From Streptomyces sp. CGMCC 4.7035 (GTDB lineage Bacteria > Actinomycetota > Actinomycetes > Streptomycetales > Streptomycetaceae), in assembly GCF_031583065.1 (NCBI RefSeq), contig NZ_CP134053.1, positions 2,418,001 through 2,482,000 of the forward strand: a stretch of DNA of 64,000 bases, given 5' to 3'. Position numbers and translations under genes: made by a program. This document shows positions 1 through 7,512 of this stretch, one piece after another; position 1 is the first letter of the stretch, and each line of letters opens with the position of its first letter. The notes beneath the pieces are model-generated. The model was not told where the DNA came from. It was given only the letters and a program-made list of their open reading frames with translations, and made no database searches.

Positions 1-2
1 TC

Positions 3-56
3 GTCAAAGGCAGCCCGCTCGGGCCGTCCCCGCAGGTCAACGTGACTGAAGGGTAA
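3..56 (+). CDS. possible 3' end of a gene cut by the window edge
   Basis: Frame 3 is open from the left edge to a TAA at 54-56 and encodes 17 residues ending in QVNVTEG. Its third codon positions are mostly G/C, more so than the other two frames, which suggests the tail of a coding region. The stretch is too short to recognise a family. It could also be chance in G+C-rich DNA. Confidence 0.25.
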   Translation, partial: VKGSPLGPSPQVNVTEG

Positions 57-138
57 CCAGGACCGTGCCAGGCCGCAGTACCCAAACTGTCGCATTCCTC
101 AGCGCGGGTCGGGCTGTGTGCGCCGGGTGCAGAAAGGG

Positions 139-181
139 CTGTGAACGCAGCTTGACATGGATCATCAAGCGGCGTTCACAG
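139..181 (+). repeat. dispersed interrupted palindrome, copy 1
   Basis: A 43-bp element with 17-bp arms around a 9-nt asymmetric centre. The left arm is CTGTGAACGCAGCTTGA and the right arm TCAAGCGGCGTTCACAG, with one arm mismatch. The centre is catggatca. It lies downstream of the gene ending at 337, and A/G-rich aaaggg precedes it, as it does other copies. No T-run follows, so it is not an obvious intrinsic terminator. Nothing else is recognisable between 57 and 336. Confidence 0.85.
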
Positions 182-336
182 ACCTTATCCGTGCTCCTGT
201 CGGCGCGAAGTTGAACGCTCGTCGGGGTCGTGGTATCTCGTCGGCGCACCAGTTGGACGCTCGGATGACACAGGTTGGCCTTCGAGCGTGACCCGGTGGC
301 GTTTACTGCCGCGTGTGGCAGACATGCCCTGTGCGG

Positions 337-960
337 TCAGTCGAAGGCCACGACCAAGCGGACGCCGTCGTCGCCGAAACGCCCTGCCAGGGCCTGCATC
401 ACAGCGAAGACGTGTGGCCAGTGAGTCTCATGGCCCAGTACAGCTCCGACCGTCATCGGCTCGTACGTGCAGAACAGTTCGTCGGTCGTCCACTCCACGC
501 GACCCGTCGCCCCATGCAGGTCGGCCGGCGGCACGCCTACCGCGGACAGGGCTTCCGGCGGCCAAGCGTCGGAAACGAGATGCTGGCGCAGGATCGACGG
601 CAGCGACTTCGTGCGCCAGGTCAGCCGGCCGATGAAGTGGTCAGGCGTTGCCGTGGGATCGATCGAGGCGAGCTCCGCCCAGCTGACCCAGCTCGCACTG
701 TGCAGGTCATCCGATGCGGCCGAATGACCCAACTGCGAGCGCAGTCCGGTCGACAGATCGATGGGAAGACCACGGCCCGGTGCAAGGGGCCGGAAGCCTG
801 CGTAGTTGCGCACTCCGAAGAGACAACCGAAGGCCGCGTAGTCGGTCTCGTCATACAGCGGCCAAAGATCCATGGCGGCCACCCACGGCTCACCGTCGTA
901 GTAGTCGGTACCAGTGCCGGGATGGCGAAACTCGATGCCGCCATGGATATCCGTACTCAC
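337..960 (-). CDS. conserved hypothetical protein
   Basis: A 207-residue protein of unknown function beginning STDIHGGIEFRHPGTGTDYY. It is rich in Trp, Tyr and His (for example PWVAAMDLWPLYDETDYAAFG) and has no signal peptide, membrane segment or known catalytic motif. Such soluble proteins recur in Streptomyces, but I cannot name the family. The start is a GTG preceded by TTAGGGTG about nine bases upstream. The gene stands alone between palindrome copies 1 and 2 and points left. The coding pattern is clear from third-position G/C and the uninterrupted frame. No function is proposed. Confidence 0.75.
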   Translation of the reverse strand: MSTDIHGGIEFRHPGTGTDYYDGEPWVAAMDLWPLYDETDYAAFGCLFGVRNYAGFRPLAPGRGLPIDLSTGLRSQLGHSAASDDLHSASWVSWAELASIDPTATPDHFIGRLTWRTKSLPSILRQHLVSDAWPPEALSAVGVPPADLHGATGRVEWTTDELFCTYEPMTVGAVLGHETHWPHVFAVMQALAGRFGDDGVRLVVAFD

Positions 961-1171
961 GGCGTCGCACCCTAACAGCGCCCGGCTGGACAGATTCGAA
1001 CATTGCAGGTCAGCAGCGGAGGCGCGCTCTGTCCCCGTAGATACGCAGGATGCAGCCTCTGAAGCACGTCAGCGGCGCACCCCCAGCACGCTACTGCCGT
1101 TCGGTCGCACGCGGGCTGTGTGAATCAGCCGCTCTATATCGGACCTGTGAGTTCGGCGTCGATGCAAAGGT

Positions 1172-1214
1172 CTGTGAACACGCCTTGACTTGGGTCATCA
1201 AGCCGCGTTCACAG
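1172..1214 (+). repeat. dispersed interrupted palindrome, copy 2
   Basis: Left arm CTGTGAACACGCCTTGA, centre cttgggtca, right arm TCAAGCCGCGTTCACAG. The left arm has two changes from the perfect inverse of the right. It sits between divergently oriented genes (960 and 1278), so a shared terminator role does not fit this copy. The flank aaaggt matches the A/G-rich flank of the other copies. The rest of 961-1277 shows nothing recognisable. Confidence 0.85.
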
Positions 1215-1277
1215 CCTGCAAGAACACGTGTCTGGACGTAGGCCTGCGTCAACTCCGTTGGGCAAGCCTGCCGAAGT

Positions 1278-1952
1278 GTGGATCATGGAGCCGTGGCGAA
1301 GTGGACGAAGAAAGCGGCTCCGGGCGAGCTGCCAGATCGCGAGCCGGAGCTCTCCGCGTACCAACAGGCATTGCGGGCACGGCTCCTCGCGGCTCCCGTG
1401 GTGCCTGCCCCCGAACCCTGGCGGCGCGTTGCCTTCGTGCCCGTCGGCGGGCTCCTCGGGATCGGCTTCGCGTCGCATCCCGAGGACGGCCGCGATCTGG
1501 TGATGGTCGTCTCACGCGACGGTCACGGCCTCTTCGACGCCGTCACCGGGAAGAAGATCGCCAGAGACCGCGAGTCCGACCCCGAGGACAGCACCCCCGA
1601 CGCGGTTGCCGACCTCTCCTGCCCCGGACTGGGGCCGATCAGCGGTAGCCGCGTGCGCATCGCGGGGCTTTTCGGTGGAGGGCTTCACACCACCACCGCG
1701 GACGGTTGGACGCTGGAGGTCGTGACCCCGGCCTGGCCGAATGACCGTGTCCTGCTCTCCGGCGACGGCGGCCTGCCCCACTCCGGTCCCCACGGGGAGC
1801 TGTGGTGGCACATCTTCCACTCCCACTACTCCGAGCTCCGTGCGGTCGGTTTCTCGCCCTCCGGACAGACCATCGCCGTAGCGACGAGCAGCGACATTTC
1901 ACTGTGGACACGCAGGACGGACCACGGCCACGCCAGCAGCGCCGAAGCCTGA
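1278..1952 (+). CDS. hypothetical protein with a WD40-like C-terminal strand pattern
   Basis: A soluble protein of up to 224 residues. Near the C-terminus (about residues 188-212) it reads RAVGFSPSGQTIAVATSSD followed by ISLWTR, a typical single WD40/beta-propeller blade. The middle (residues 55-85) has a similar beta-rich GFASHPEDGRDLVMVVSRDG stretch. Only one or two blades are visible, too few for a full propeller, so it may be a short relative or a truncated protein. The start is uncertain: ATG at 1278 or GTG at 1293 (VAKWTKK), neither with a strong ribosome-binding site. It lies between palindrome copies 2 and 3, together with the gene at 1996. Confidence 0.65.
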   Translation: MDHGAVAKWTKKAAPGELPDREPELSAYQQALRARLLAAPVVPAPEPWRRVAFVPVGGLLGIGFASHPEDGRDLVMVVSRDGHGLFDAVTGKKIARDRESDPEDSTPDAVADLSCPGLGPISGSRVRIAGLFGGGLHTTTADGWTLEVVTPAWPNDRVLLSGDGGLPHSGPHGELWWHIFHSHYSELRAVGFSPSGQTIAVATSSDISLWTRRTDHGHASSAEA

Positions 1953-1995
1953 CCGAACCAGACTGCGGGTCGGATCCGACAGACCTCGGCATGAC

Positions 1996-2454
1996 GTGAC
2001 CCGGAACAATCTGTTTTCCGCTCCCCCAGAAAGCATGGCGATGGACGAAGACGAGAGCCTGCATCGGTACGGCCTGCACCCTGCCGGAGCGAACCTCGAC
2101 GAAGTACGAGGTCTGCTCACCGCACAAACTCGGCTGGAGAAGCGTGCGCAGGGAGACGGTGACACGGAGTTGATGAAGCTGTGCTGCGTACAGCTGTTCA
2201 ACGCCTCGGTCCTCGAAGACGTGCTGCTCATCTGGCAGGCCAAAACCGCCAGCATGGACGCCGACTGCTCGATCGACATCCAGTTGCTGTGCGGCAGCGG
2301 ACTGGCCAGGACCAAGGCGTACCTGTCGAGCCGGCGCCTACCCGAAGCCGAAGCGGCACTGCAACGACTGCTCCGCTGTGAAGCGGCCGGCGACTTTGAG
2401 GATTTCTCCGCCGCAGGGCACTCTGCCTGGTACGCCGCCTACTACGCGCCGTGA
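1996..2454 (+). CDS. hypothetical protein, possibly helical-repeat type
   Basis: A protein of up to 152 residues. Its C-terminal half (CCVQLFNASVLEDVLLIWQAKT, then residues ARTKAYLSSRRLPEAEAALQ) looks like paired helices, resembling TPR-type repeats. No catalytic motif is visible. The start could be GTG at 1996 or the in-frame ATG at 2035 (MAMDEDES), which gives about 139 residues. I favour the later one because the first 13 residues look non-coding. The G+C content appears lower than in downstream core genes. It follows the 1278 gene on the same strand, 43 bases on, and ends just before palindrome copy 3. Confidence 0.6.
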   Translation: MTRNNLFSAPPESMAMDEDESLHRYGLHPAGANLDEVRGLLTAQTRLEKRAQGDGDTELMKLCCVQLFNASVLEDVLLIWQAKTASMDADCSIDIQLLCGSGLARTKAYLSSRRLPEAEAALQRLLRCEAAGDFEDFSAAGHSAWYAAYYAP

Positions 2455-2487
2455 TGCCTGACGCCGGTCTCCAGGTCATCAAAGAGT

Positions 2488-2530
2488 CTGTGAACGCGGC
2501 TTGACGTGGGTCAGCAAGCCACGTTCACAG
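2488..2530 (+). repeat. dispersed interrupted palindrome, copy 3
   Basis: Left arm CTGTGAACGCGGCTTGA, centre cgtgggtca, right arm GCAAGCCACGTTCACAG, with two arm mismatches. It lies between the convergent genes ending at 2454 and 2679. The orientation of the asymmetric centre is the same as in the other three copies. Confidence 0.85.
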
Positions 2531-2678
2531 ACCACGACCGTCCTGCTGGCAGCGTCCGGGCACGGGCTGATCTACTCACGTCGATGCCGTGGGCCCGGAC
2601 GACCTCTTCCAAGCCCCCCGTGCGCCCTTGCCGCCGCGGACGAAGTCCCAAAGGCAAGGATGCAACCTGGCGGCGCGG

Positions 2679-3818
2679 TCAGCCCTTGACCGTCATGCTC
2701 TCGACAGCGGGAAACCCCTTGTCCCACCAATGTCCATAACGCCGGTAGACAGATGGATCGCGGTTGACGAGCAGCGCTGACAGCCTCTCTGCCTCCTCCG
2801 TCAGACTTTGCCACGTGGTCTTGCCGAGCTTGCGAAACGTGGTCAACTCCAGCCCGCCGTCCGCTGCACGCCACACTCCGGCGACCTGCCCGTCGACGAG
2901 CAGACAGGGCAGCACGTCTCCATTGCGCCGGACGACCAGCGACCGGTACTTCTCGGGCATGACGCGACCGGGGACGACATGGGCCAACAGCGTGCTGTCC
3001 CACATCGGCAGCAGCCTCGGCGGCGCCGGGGTGTCCTCGGCGGGCAGGGTAGCGTCCACGAGGTCGAACAGGGCGGCGCGGCCCGGCCCTGCCACTGGTA
3101 CCACCTGGTCGCCAAGCTTGTGCAGCGCCTGGGCTATCACCGGGCGCGTCAGCAGGGTGAACCGGGCGAAGTCCTGGGCCGACGCAGGCCCGAACGCCCG
3201 TAGGTAGGCGAGCAGCAGCCGCTGAACCCCAGCGTCCGATTCCCGTGGAGCGGATCCAGGGGCGGTTGGGGGGACACGGTAGGTGTTCGGCTGTGTGAAC
3301 GACCACGGGCCGCCCGTCGGCACATGATGCACGGGCGCGTACGTGCGCAGCGCCCACCACACACGGTGCGCGTGCTCGCCGAACCTCCCCGTGACGTAGT
3401 CCTCCACCTCGGTGCCGGTGCGGGGCCGCTCCAGGAACCCGGCGAGCTCCTGGAGTAGCGCGTCAGCGTCAGTGGGGGACAGTCCTGTCGCGGTGAAACG
3501 TCGGTCGTACAGCCGCGACGCCCGCAGAGTGCTGAGCATGGCAGCTCGATAGGGCTCGTAGTCCTCGGCATGGACGGCATGCAGCGTAAGCCGCATGAGG
3601 GTTGCCTTCACGATCCGGCGGTCCGCGAACGCCGCGTCGAGATCCTCAGGCGCGAAGTTTTGCACGCGATTCCATAACGCCAGATACGGCGATGCCGGCG
3701 CCTGCGCCTGCAAAGCACAGATCCGGCGAACAGCCTCCGCCACATCCAGGCGTTGGCGTTCGAGCAAGAGCTGACGGTCCAGGGTGGCCAGGGCGAGCTG
3801 TCGAGCAGTGAGTGCCAC
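2679..3818 (-). CDS. HTH_42 / AlkZ-like winged-helix protein, possible DNA glycosylase
   Basis: 379 residues with the pattern of the HTH_42 (DUF1006) family, which includes the bacterial glycosylases AlkZ, YcaQ and AlkX that remove bulky or crosslinked alkylpurines. The catalytic QxQ motif is present as Q37-A-Q39 in RRICALQAQAPASP, at the same residue numbers I recall for AlkZ. A family-like stretch LLPMWDSTLLAHVVPGR follows near residue 270, and the C-terminus (residues 300-379) carries the mixed alpha/beta tail. The length fits the family (about 360-400). The start codon reads MALTARQLALATLDRQLLL. It is the only gene between palindrome copies 3 and 4. A repair or self-resistance role is inferred from the family; other HTH_42 members have no known activity. 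Confidence 0.8.
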   Translation of the reverse strand: MALTARQLALATLDRQLLLERQRLDVAEAVRRICALQAQAPASPYLALWNRVQNFAPEDLDAAFADRRIVKATLMRLTLHAVHAEDYEPYRAAMLSTLRASRLYDRRFTATGLSPTDADALLQELAGFLERPRTGTEVEDYVTGRFGEHAHRVWWALRTYAPVHHVPTGGPWSFTQPNTYRVPPTAPGSAPRESDAGVQRLLLAYLRAFGPASAQDFARFTLLTRPVIAQALHKLGDQVVPVAGPGRAALFDLVDATLPAEDTPAPPRLLPMWDSTLLAHVVPGRVMPEKYRSLVVRRNGDVLPCLLVDGQVAGVWRAADGGLELTTFRKLGKTTWQSLTEEAERLSALLVNRDPSVYRRYGHWWDKGFPAVESMTVKG

Positions 3819-3945
3819 GCCCGGATTATGTCTCCCCCGGTAATCCCAGGGGTCAGCCAGCCCCGACTTCCGTCAGTCCGCCAGCAGTTCAGAGTTCCGC
3901 GGTCAATAACTTGCCGGTTGCAGTCGGCGGAGCCGAAACAAGGGT

Positions 3946-3989
3946 CTGTTTAACGCGGCTTGACATGGGTCATCAAGCCGCGTTCACAG
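3946..3989 (+). repeat. dispersed interrupted palindrome, copy 4
   Basis: A 44-bp copy. The left arm begins CTGTTTAACGCGGCTTGA, with a one-base insertion relative to the others. The centre is catgggtca and the right arm TCAAGCCGCGTTCACAG is identical to that of copy 2. It lies between the start of the AlkZ-like gene and the 3' end of a truncated gene. The preceding bases aagggt match the common flank. Confidence 0.85.
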
Positions 3990-4037
3990 TCCCATGCCCG
4001 TGTCGGGCGCCGAAGGCTACGGTGCGACGCCGCGATG

Positions 4038-4443
4038 TCAGCCGTCGAAGTGGCTCCACTCGACCGGGGCGTCGGCCAATGGGGCGAGAGCATTGCGGGG
4101 GGTAGCACCGGCCCAGGCACTGAAACCGTTGTCACCTCCTTCGTCCGAGACATGCAGGACGAGCCCTGGACCCACATAGAAGCGTGTGGGGGCCCCGGGC
4201 CAGAACGGGCGCAGGGGCACGGGGAGAAGTCCATCGGTGAGCCGGTCGACCTGCTGTGCCGTGAGGCGACGAGGCAGCGCCACGTAGTCGGCGCCCATAG
4301 AAGCTTCGTAGAGCGAGAACTGGATGAGGAAGCCGCTGAGCGGTTCCTGCTCGGCGATCGGAGGTTCGTCGTACTCACGGAACCAGACGGTCGGATCGGC
4401 TTCGGGGCCGTCAAGCGTCCACAGCAGCGACCAGGAGACGTAC
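4038..4443 (-). pseudogene. truncated conserved hypothetical gene (C-terminal part only)
   Basis: The annotated ATG at 4298 would give an 86-residue protein starting MGADYVALPRRLT. Coding-quality sequence continues upstream in the same frame for about 48 more codons (for example SWSLLWTLDGPEADPTVWF and QEPLSGFLIQFSLYEAS) to a TGA near 4444. No ATG, GTG or TTG lies in that extension. The gene therefore seems to have lost its 5' part by a frameshift or deletion. The upstream DNA (4444-4721) gives no convincing continuation in another frame. The family is unknown and the C-terminal half reads as a compact soluble domain. It adjoins palindrome copy 4 and lies in the decayed, accessory end of the window. 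Confidence 0.6.
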
Positions 4444-4721
4444 GCGGCACTACGCGCCGAACGCGCTCACCACGTGGGCCATGCCCACCGCCCCCACACG
4501 ACCAGAGCGATCGTGCGGGGCATCGGACCGTCCAGGCCGCATCAGGTATCCCAAGGCGTGAGGAAACCCGCCCCCGCATTCCCGGACCCGGACCCCGGAC
4601 CCCGGACACGATCCGCCAGCGCCGGATGTGGAGCGAAAGCGGGAGACCAGTGTGCCCACAACCGTTCGGGGCACACGGCTGAGCACGAGTCCTGGCAACA
4701 AGACTCACTCCCGCTCAGTCT

Positions 4722-5474
4722 CTAGGAACGGTAGCTCGGCTCCCCGCCGTCAGCCAACACCGGGAGCAACAGCGCGTAGTAACGGACAGCTGTGAACACC
4801 CTCGGCTCGGGCAGGTTCAGCGTTGCCAGCGCGGCCGAGGCGGCTTCGTGGCGCTCCCCGTTGACCCGGATCTCAGCCTCCATCGCGCCGGGTCGCCCGC
4901 CGTAGAAGACCTTGACTCCGTTGAAGAACGGCGATTCCAGGTCCGCTGTGAAAGTGGCCGCGATGCGGTGTAGCACGTTCGCGTTGAGCAGAGCAGTCTG
5001 CAAACGCCGGTTCTCGGCGGCGTCGAGCCCGAAGCCGACTGCGCCGGAGATGATCGAGTGCCAGCCGGGAACGCCGCGCTCGTGATCGGGGCCCGCGTGG
5101 TCCGCGAAGCTCCCGCGTCGGTCGAGGAGTTCAAGCATGCACGCTCCCGCCGTGTGCACCCACGCATCGGCCGCCTTGCGGGGATCGCCGGACATCGCCA
5201 CGACACAGTCCATGAAGCAAGGCACATCCGGCTGGACGCTCACGTCCGGCAGCGCGACGAGGTCGTAATGGCGGCCACCCCCATGGTGGGGCGGCGCCAC
5301 TCCCACCGCCCATCCGTGCGGGCTGCTCAGCGAATTGCCCTTGAGTTCGGTGCCCCGCGTCACACCGGGCGCGAACTCCTCAAGGCTCGCTTTCACGAGT
5401 GCGAGGAACTCAAGGTCGGGCAGGCGCTCCTCAGGCGGCTGGGCTTCGCGCGCACGGCGTCGTATCCAGGGCAT
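4722..5474 (-). CDS. DUF6348-like hypothetical protein
   Basis: 250 residues. It opens with a basic segment (MPWIRRRAREAQ) and continues with a soluble alpha/beta protein containing HHGGGRHYDLVALPDVSVQ and GDPRKAADAWVHTAGACMLE. I recognise this as the type of protein annotated DUF6348 in Streptomyces; function unknown. The start ATG at 5474 is the first in frame. The C-terminus ends near 4722 with NLPEPRVFTAVRYYALLLPV. The gene overlaps the tail of the recombinase relic on the same strand, another sign that this end has been rearranged. Confidence 0.7.
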   Translation of the reverse strand: MPWIRRRAREAQPPEERLPDLEFLALVKASLEEFAPGVTRGTELKGNSLSSPHGWAVGVAPPHHGGGRHYDLVALPDVSVQPDVPCFMDCVVAMSGDPRKAADAWVHTAGACMLELLDRRGSFADHAGPDHERGVPGWHSIISGAVGFGLDAAENRRLQTALLNANVLHRIAATFTADLESPFFNGVKVFYGGRPGAMEAEIRVNGERHEAASAALATLNLPEPRVFTAVRYYALLLPVLADGGEPSYRS

Positions 5475-5721
5475 GCGTGGATCCTACTGAGCCGCAACCA
5501 TGCGCGGATGCCGTGTCGGATCCCGTAGTGCCACAGAACGGGTTTCCCTTGTACGTGAGGAGCGCGATGCGCAATGAAAGACGGCCGGCGATCTCCCGGC
5601 AGATGCGTTCCTGCCGGTCGACTCCGGTCTGATCCTCGTCCTTGGCGTGCGAGGTGCGGCAATAGATGGCTGCGGGCTCGCCCGGTGTGATCGCGTTCCT
5701 GCCTAGCTTCGATCGACTCAT
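5431..5721 (-). pseudogene. truncated serine recombinase (resolvase N-terminal fragment)
   Basis: Residues 18-49 read AAIYCRTSHAKDEDQTGVDR followed by QERICREIAGRLSL, the start of the large serine recombinase/resolvase family. The putative nucleophilic Ser lies in the YCRTS motif. After about residue 50 (near 5572) the similarity stops, and the frame runs on into unrelated sequence ending inside the start of the neighbouring DUF6348-like gene. The catalytic core and the DNA-binding part are missing, so it cannot act as a recombinase. It is a remnant of an integrated element at the junction between the accessory patch on the left and the conserved genes on the right. Confidence 0.7.
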
Positions 5722-5746
5722 GGAAATGCCGTATGAGCCCGAGGTG

Positions 5747-6835
5747 TCAACTCCCGTCGGCGGGGCGGGGAGCCCACCGCTCCTCCACCCTTGCGAGGCG
5801 CCAGTACGTGAGGGCGGCCGCCCACACGGCCACGAACAGCCCGACGATGATGAAGCCCACGCTGCCGAGGTCGATCCCGGCGATCCAGCCCGTCACCCCG
5901 TCCCGCAGGTCTAGTTGGTCGCGCAGGATGCCGACCAGCTCGATGGTGCCGATCACGAAGGCCACCGCGATGGACAGACCGGTGATCGCGAGGTTGTAGA
6001 ACACCTTGCGCACCGGGTTGGAGAAGGCCCACTGATAGGCGAAGTTCATGAACGTGCCGTCGAGGGTGTCGAACAGGCACATCCCGGCGGTGAACAGCAG
6101 CGGCAGGCACAGGATCGCGTACCAGGGCAGTCCGGCCGCCGCGCCCGAGCCCGCCATCACCATCAGCGTGACCTCGGTGGCCGTCTCGAAGCCGAGCCCG
6201 AACAGGAAGCCCAGCGGGTACATCTGGCCGGGGCGCGAGATCGCCTTGGTGAGGCGGCCGAGGACACGGTTCATGAAGCCCCGGGAAGCGAGGTGCCGTT
6301 CGAGCTCACTCTCGTCGTAGTTCCCCTCGCGCATCGCCCTGAAGACCTTCAGGATGCCGACGAGGGCGACCAGGTTGAGGGCCGCGATGAGGTACAGGAA
6401 GGTGCCGGCGATCGTCGTCCCCATGAAGCCGAGGACCTGGTGGGTGTCCGAGTCCTCGCTCGTGACCCGGTCGGCGAGCTGGGTGCCGCCCGCGATCATC
6501 GCGGCGAGAAGGACCACCACGCTGGAGTGCCCGAGCGCGAACCAGAACCCTACCGACACGGGGCGTTTGCCGTCGGCCATCAGCTTGCGGGTGGTGTTGT
6601 CGATCGCGGCGATGTGGTCGGCGTCGAAGGCGTGCCGCATGCCCAGCGTGTAGGCGGTGATGCCGAGCCCGATGCCGAACGCCTTGGAGCCGACCTCGTA
6701 GTGTCCCGGCACCACCAGCAGGAACAGCACCCCGAACGCGACCACGTGCAGGGCCGCGATCACCGCCAACAGTCCGGCGGTGCGGAGGGTGTCCTCGCGC
6801 CGCCACTGAAAGGACGCAGGCTTGGGCAGGGTCAT
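5747..6835 (-). CDS. NiCoT-family nickel/cobalt transporter, probably cobalt
   Basis: A polytopic membrane permease of the HoxN/NixA family importing Ni2+ or Co2+. The signature RHAFDADHIAAIDNTTRK, with the HxxxxDH metal motif, lies in the second membrane segment, and eight hydrophobic segments are visible. I chose ATG at 6835 (MTLPKPASFQWRREDTL, 362 residues) because GGAG lies nine bases upstream. A GTG at 6865 is also in frame but sits at the edge of the riboswitch. A cobalamin riboswitch precedes the gene, so cobalt for vitamin B12 is the likely cargo. An ArsR-type metal regulator is transcribed divergently. Confidence 0.92.
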   Translation of the reverse strand: MTLPKPASFQWRREDTLRTAGLLAVIAALHVVAFGVLFLLVVPGHYEVGSKAFGIGLGITAYTLGMRHAFDADHIAAIDNTTRKLMADGKRPVSVGFWFALGHSSVVVLLAAMIAGGTQLADRVTSEDSDTHQVLGFMGTTIAGTFLYLIAALNLVALVGILKVFRAMREGNYDESELERHLASRGFMNRVLGRLTKAISRPGQMYPLGFLFGLGFETATEVTLMVMAGSGAAAGLPWYAILCLPLLFTAGMCLFDTLDGTFMNFAYQWAFSNPVRKVFYNLAITGLSIAVAFVIGTIELVGILRDQLDLRDGVTGWIAGIDLGSVGFIIVGLFVAVWAAALTYWRLARVEERWAPRPADGS

Positions 6836-6874
6836 GCGGTCACGCTCCAGCACCTCGTGGATCACTTCGTGAGA

Positions 6875-7064
6875 TGCCGTGGCCGGTCTCCTGGCTGACG
6901 GATCACCGCGCCCGCCCCTACCTTCCCGACCTCTCGGTCAGTGGCGCCACCCGAAAACGGACGGCACGGGACGGGAACTCCCCGATCACAGTGGCGAGGG
7001 CCGCTCCGGCCTGAGCCCCTGGGGGCTTTCACCGGTCTTCCCGAACACCACGGCCCGCCAACCT
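6875..7064 (-). promoter_or_regulatory. cobalamin riboswitch upstream of the NiCoT gene
   Basis: On the minus strand the conserved core of the adenosylcobalamin aptamer appears in order: GGGAAgaCCGGTGAAAGCC (near 7045-7026), GCCACTGT (near 6991-6998), GCCACTGACC with GGTCGGGAAGG, then the 3' element GTCAGCCAGGAGACC (6884-6898). The last element ends about 50 bases before the ATG at 6835, so the expression platform probably hides the ribosome-binding site when cobalamin is abundant. The spacing and element order match the known family. Regulation is inferred. Confidence 0.9.
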
Positions 7065-7157
7065 TAGGGCCCTGCCGGAAAGCCTGCAAGGCTGCACAGT
7101 TGCGCAGATGTCCGGAGGTATCGAAGATCACATACGGGCGCCTGGGAGAATGCCCGC

Positions 7158-7505
7158 ATGCATCTCGTTCCCGCCGACCGCGCCGACAGGCGCACCATCG
7201 ACGGCCACCGGGTCTGTGAGGCCATCGAGGCCATCGGCGAGCCCGGGACCGTACGCGCCTGGGCCGACCGTTTCTCCCTGCTCGCCGACCCCGGCCGGCT
7301 GGCCCTGCTGCTGGCCCTGCACCGGGCCGGACCGCTCGCCGTCTCCGACCTCGCGGTGGCCACCGGTATGAACGACCCGGCCGTCTCGCAGGCGCTGCGG
7401 CTGCTGCGGACGGCCGAGGTGGTCGCGGGCGAGAAGGAAGGCCGGATCGTCCGCTACCGGGTGATCGACTCGGTGGTGCTGGAGCTGCTGAAACAGGTGA
7501 CGTGA
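7158..7505 (+). CDS. ArsR/SmtB-family metalloregulator
   Basis: A 115-residue winged-helix repressor. The recognition segment is LAVSDLAVATGMNDPAVSQALR (residues 58-79) and the wing is AGEKEGRIVRYRVID. ArsR/SmtB proteins release DNA on binding metal. The N-terminal MHLVPADRADRRTIDGHRVC has His and Cys residues that could serve as ligands, which resembles the nickel/cobalt sensors NmtR and KmtR. Its position, divergent from the NiCoT gene, suggests that it controls metal transport together with the riboswitch. The metal itself is an inference. Confidence 0.85.
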   Translation: MHLVPADRADRRTIDGHRVCEAIEAIGEPGTVRAWADRFSLLADPGRLALLLALHRAGPLAVSDLAVATGMNDPAVSQALRLLRTAEVVAGEKEGRIVRYRVIDSVVLELLKQVT

Positions 7506-7512
7506 CGGACGG

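Noticed and set aside
139..3989. CRISPR array
   Set aside because: The repeats are palindromic and 43-44 bp long, but spacing is over 1 kb and contains whole genes.
139..3989. Plain transcription terminators for the palindromes
   Set aside because: One copy lies between divergent gene starts, there is no T-run, and the asymmetric centre keeps one orientation independent of gene strand.
4450..4701. Minus-strand frame upstream of the truncated 4038 gene as its missing 5' part
   Set aside because: The translated sequence shows no convincing protein-like pattern and cannot be joined with confidence to the downstream part.
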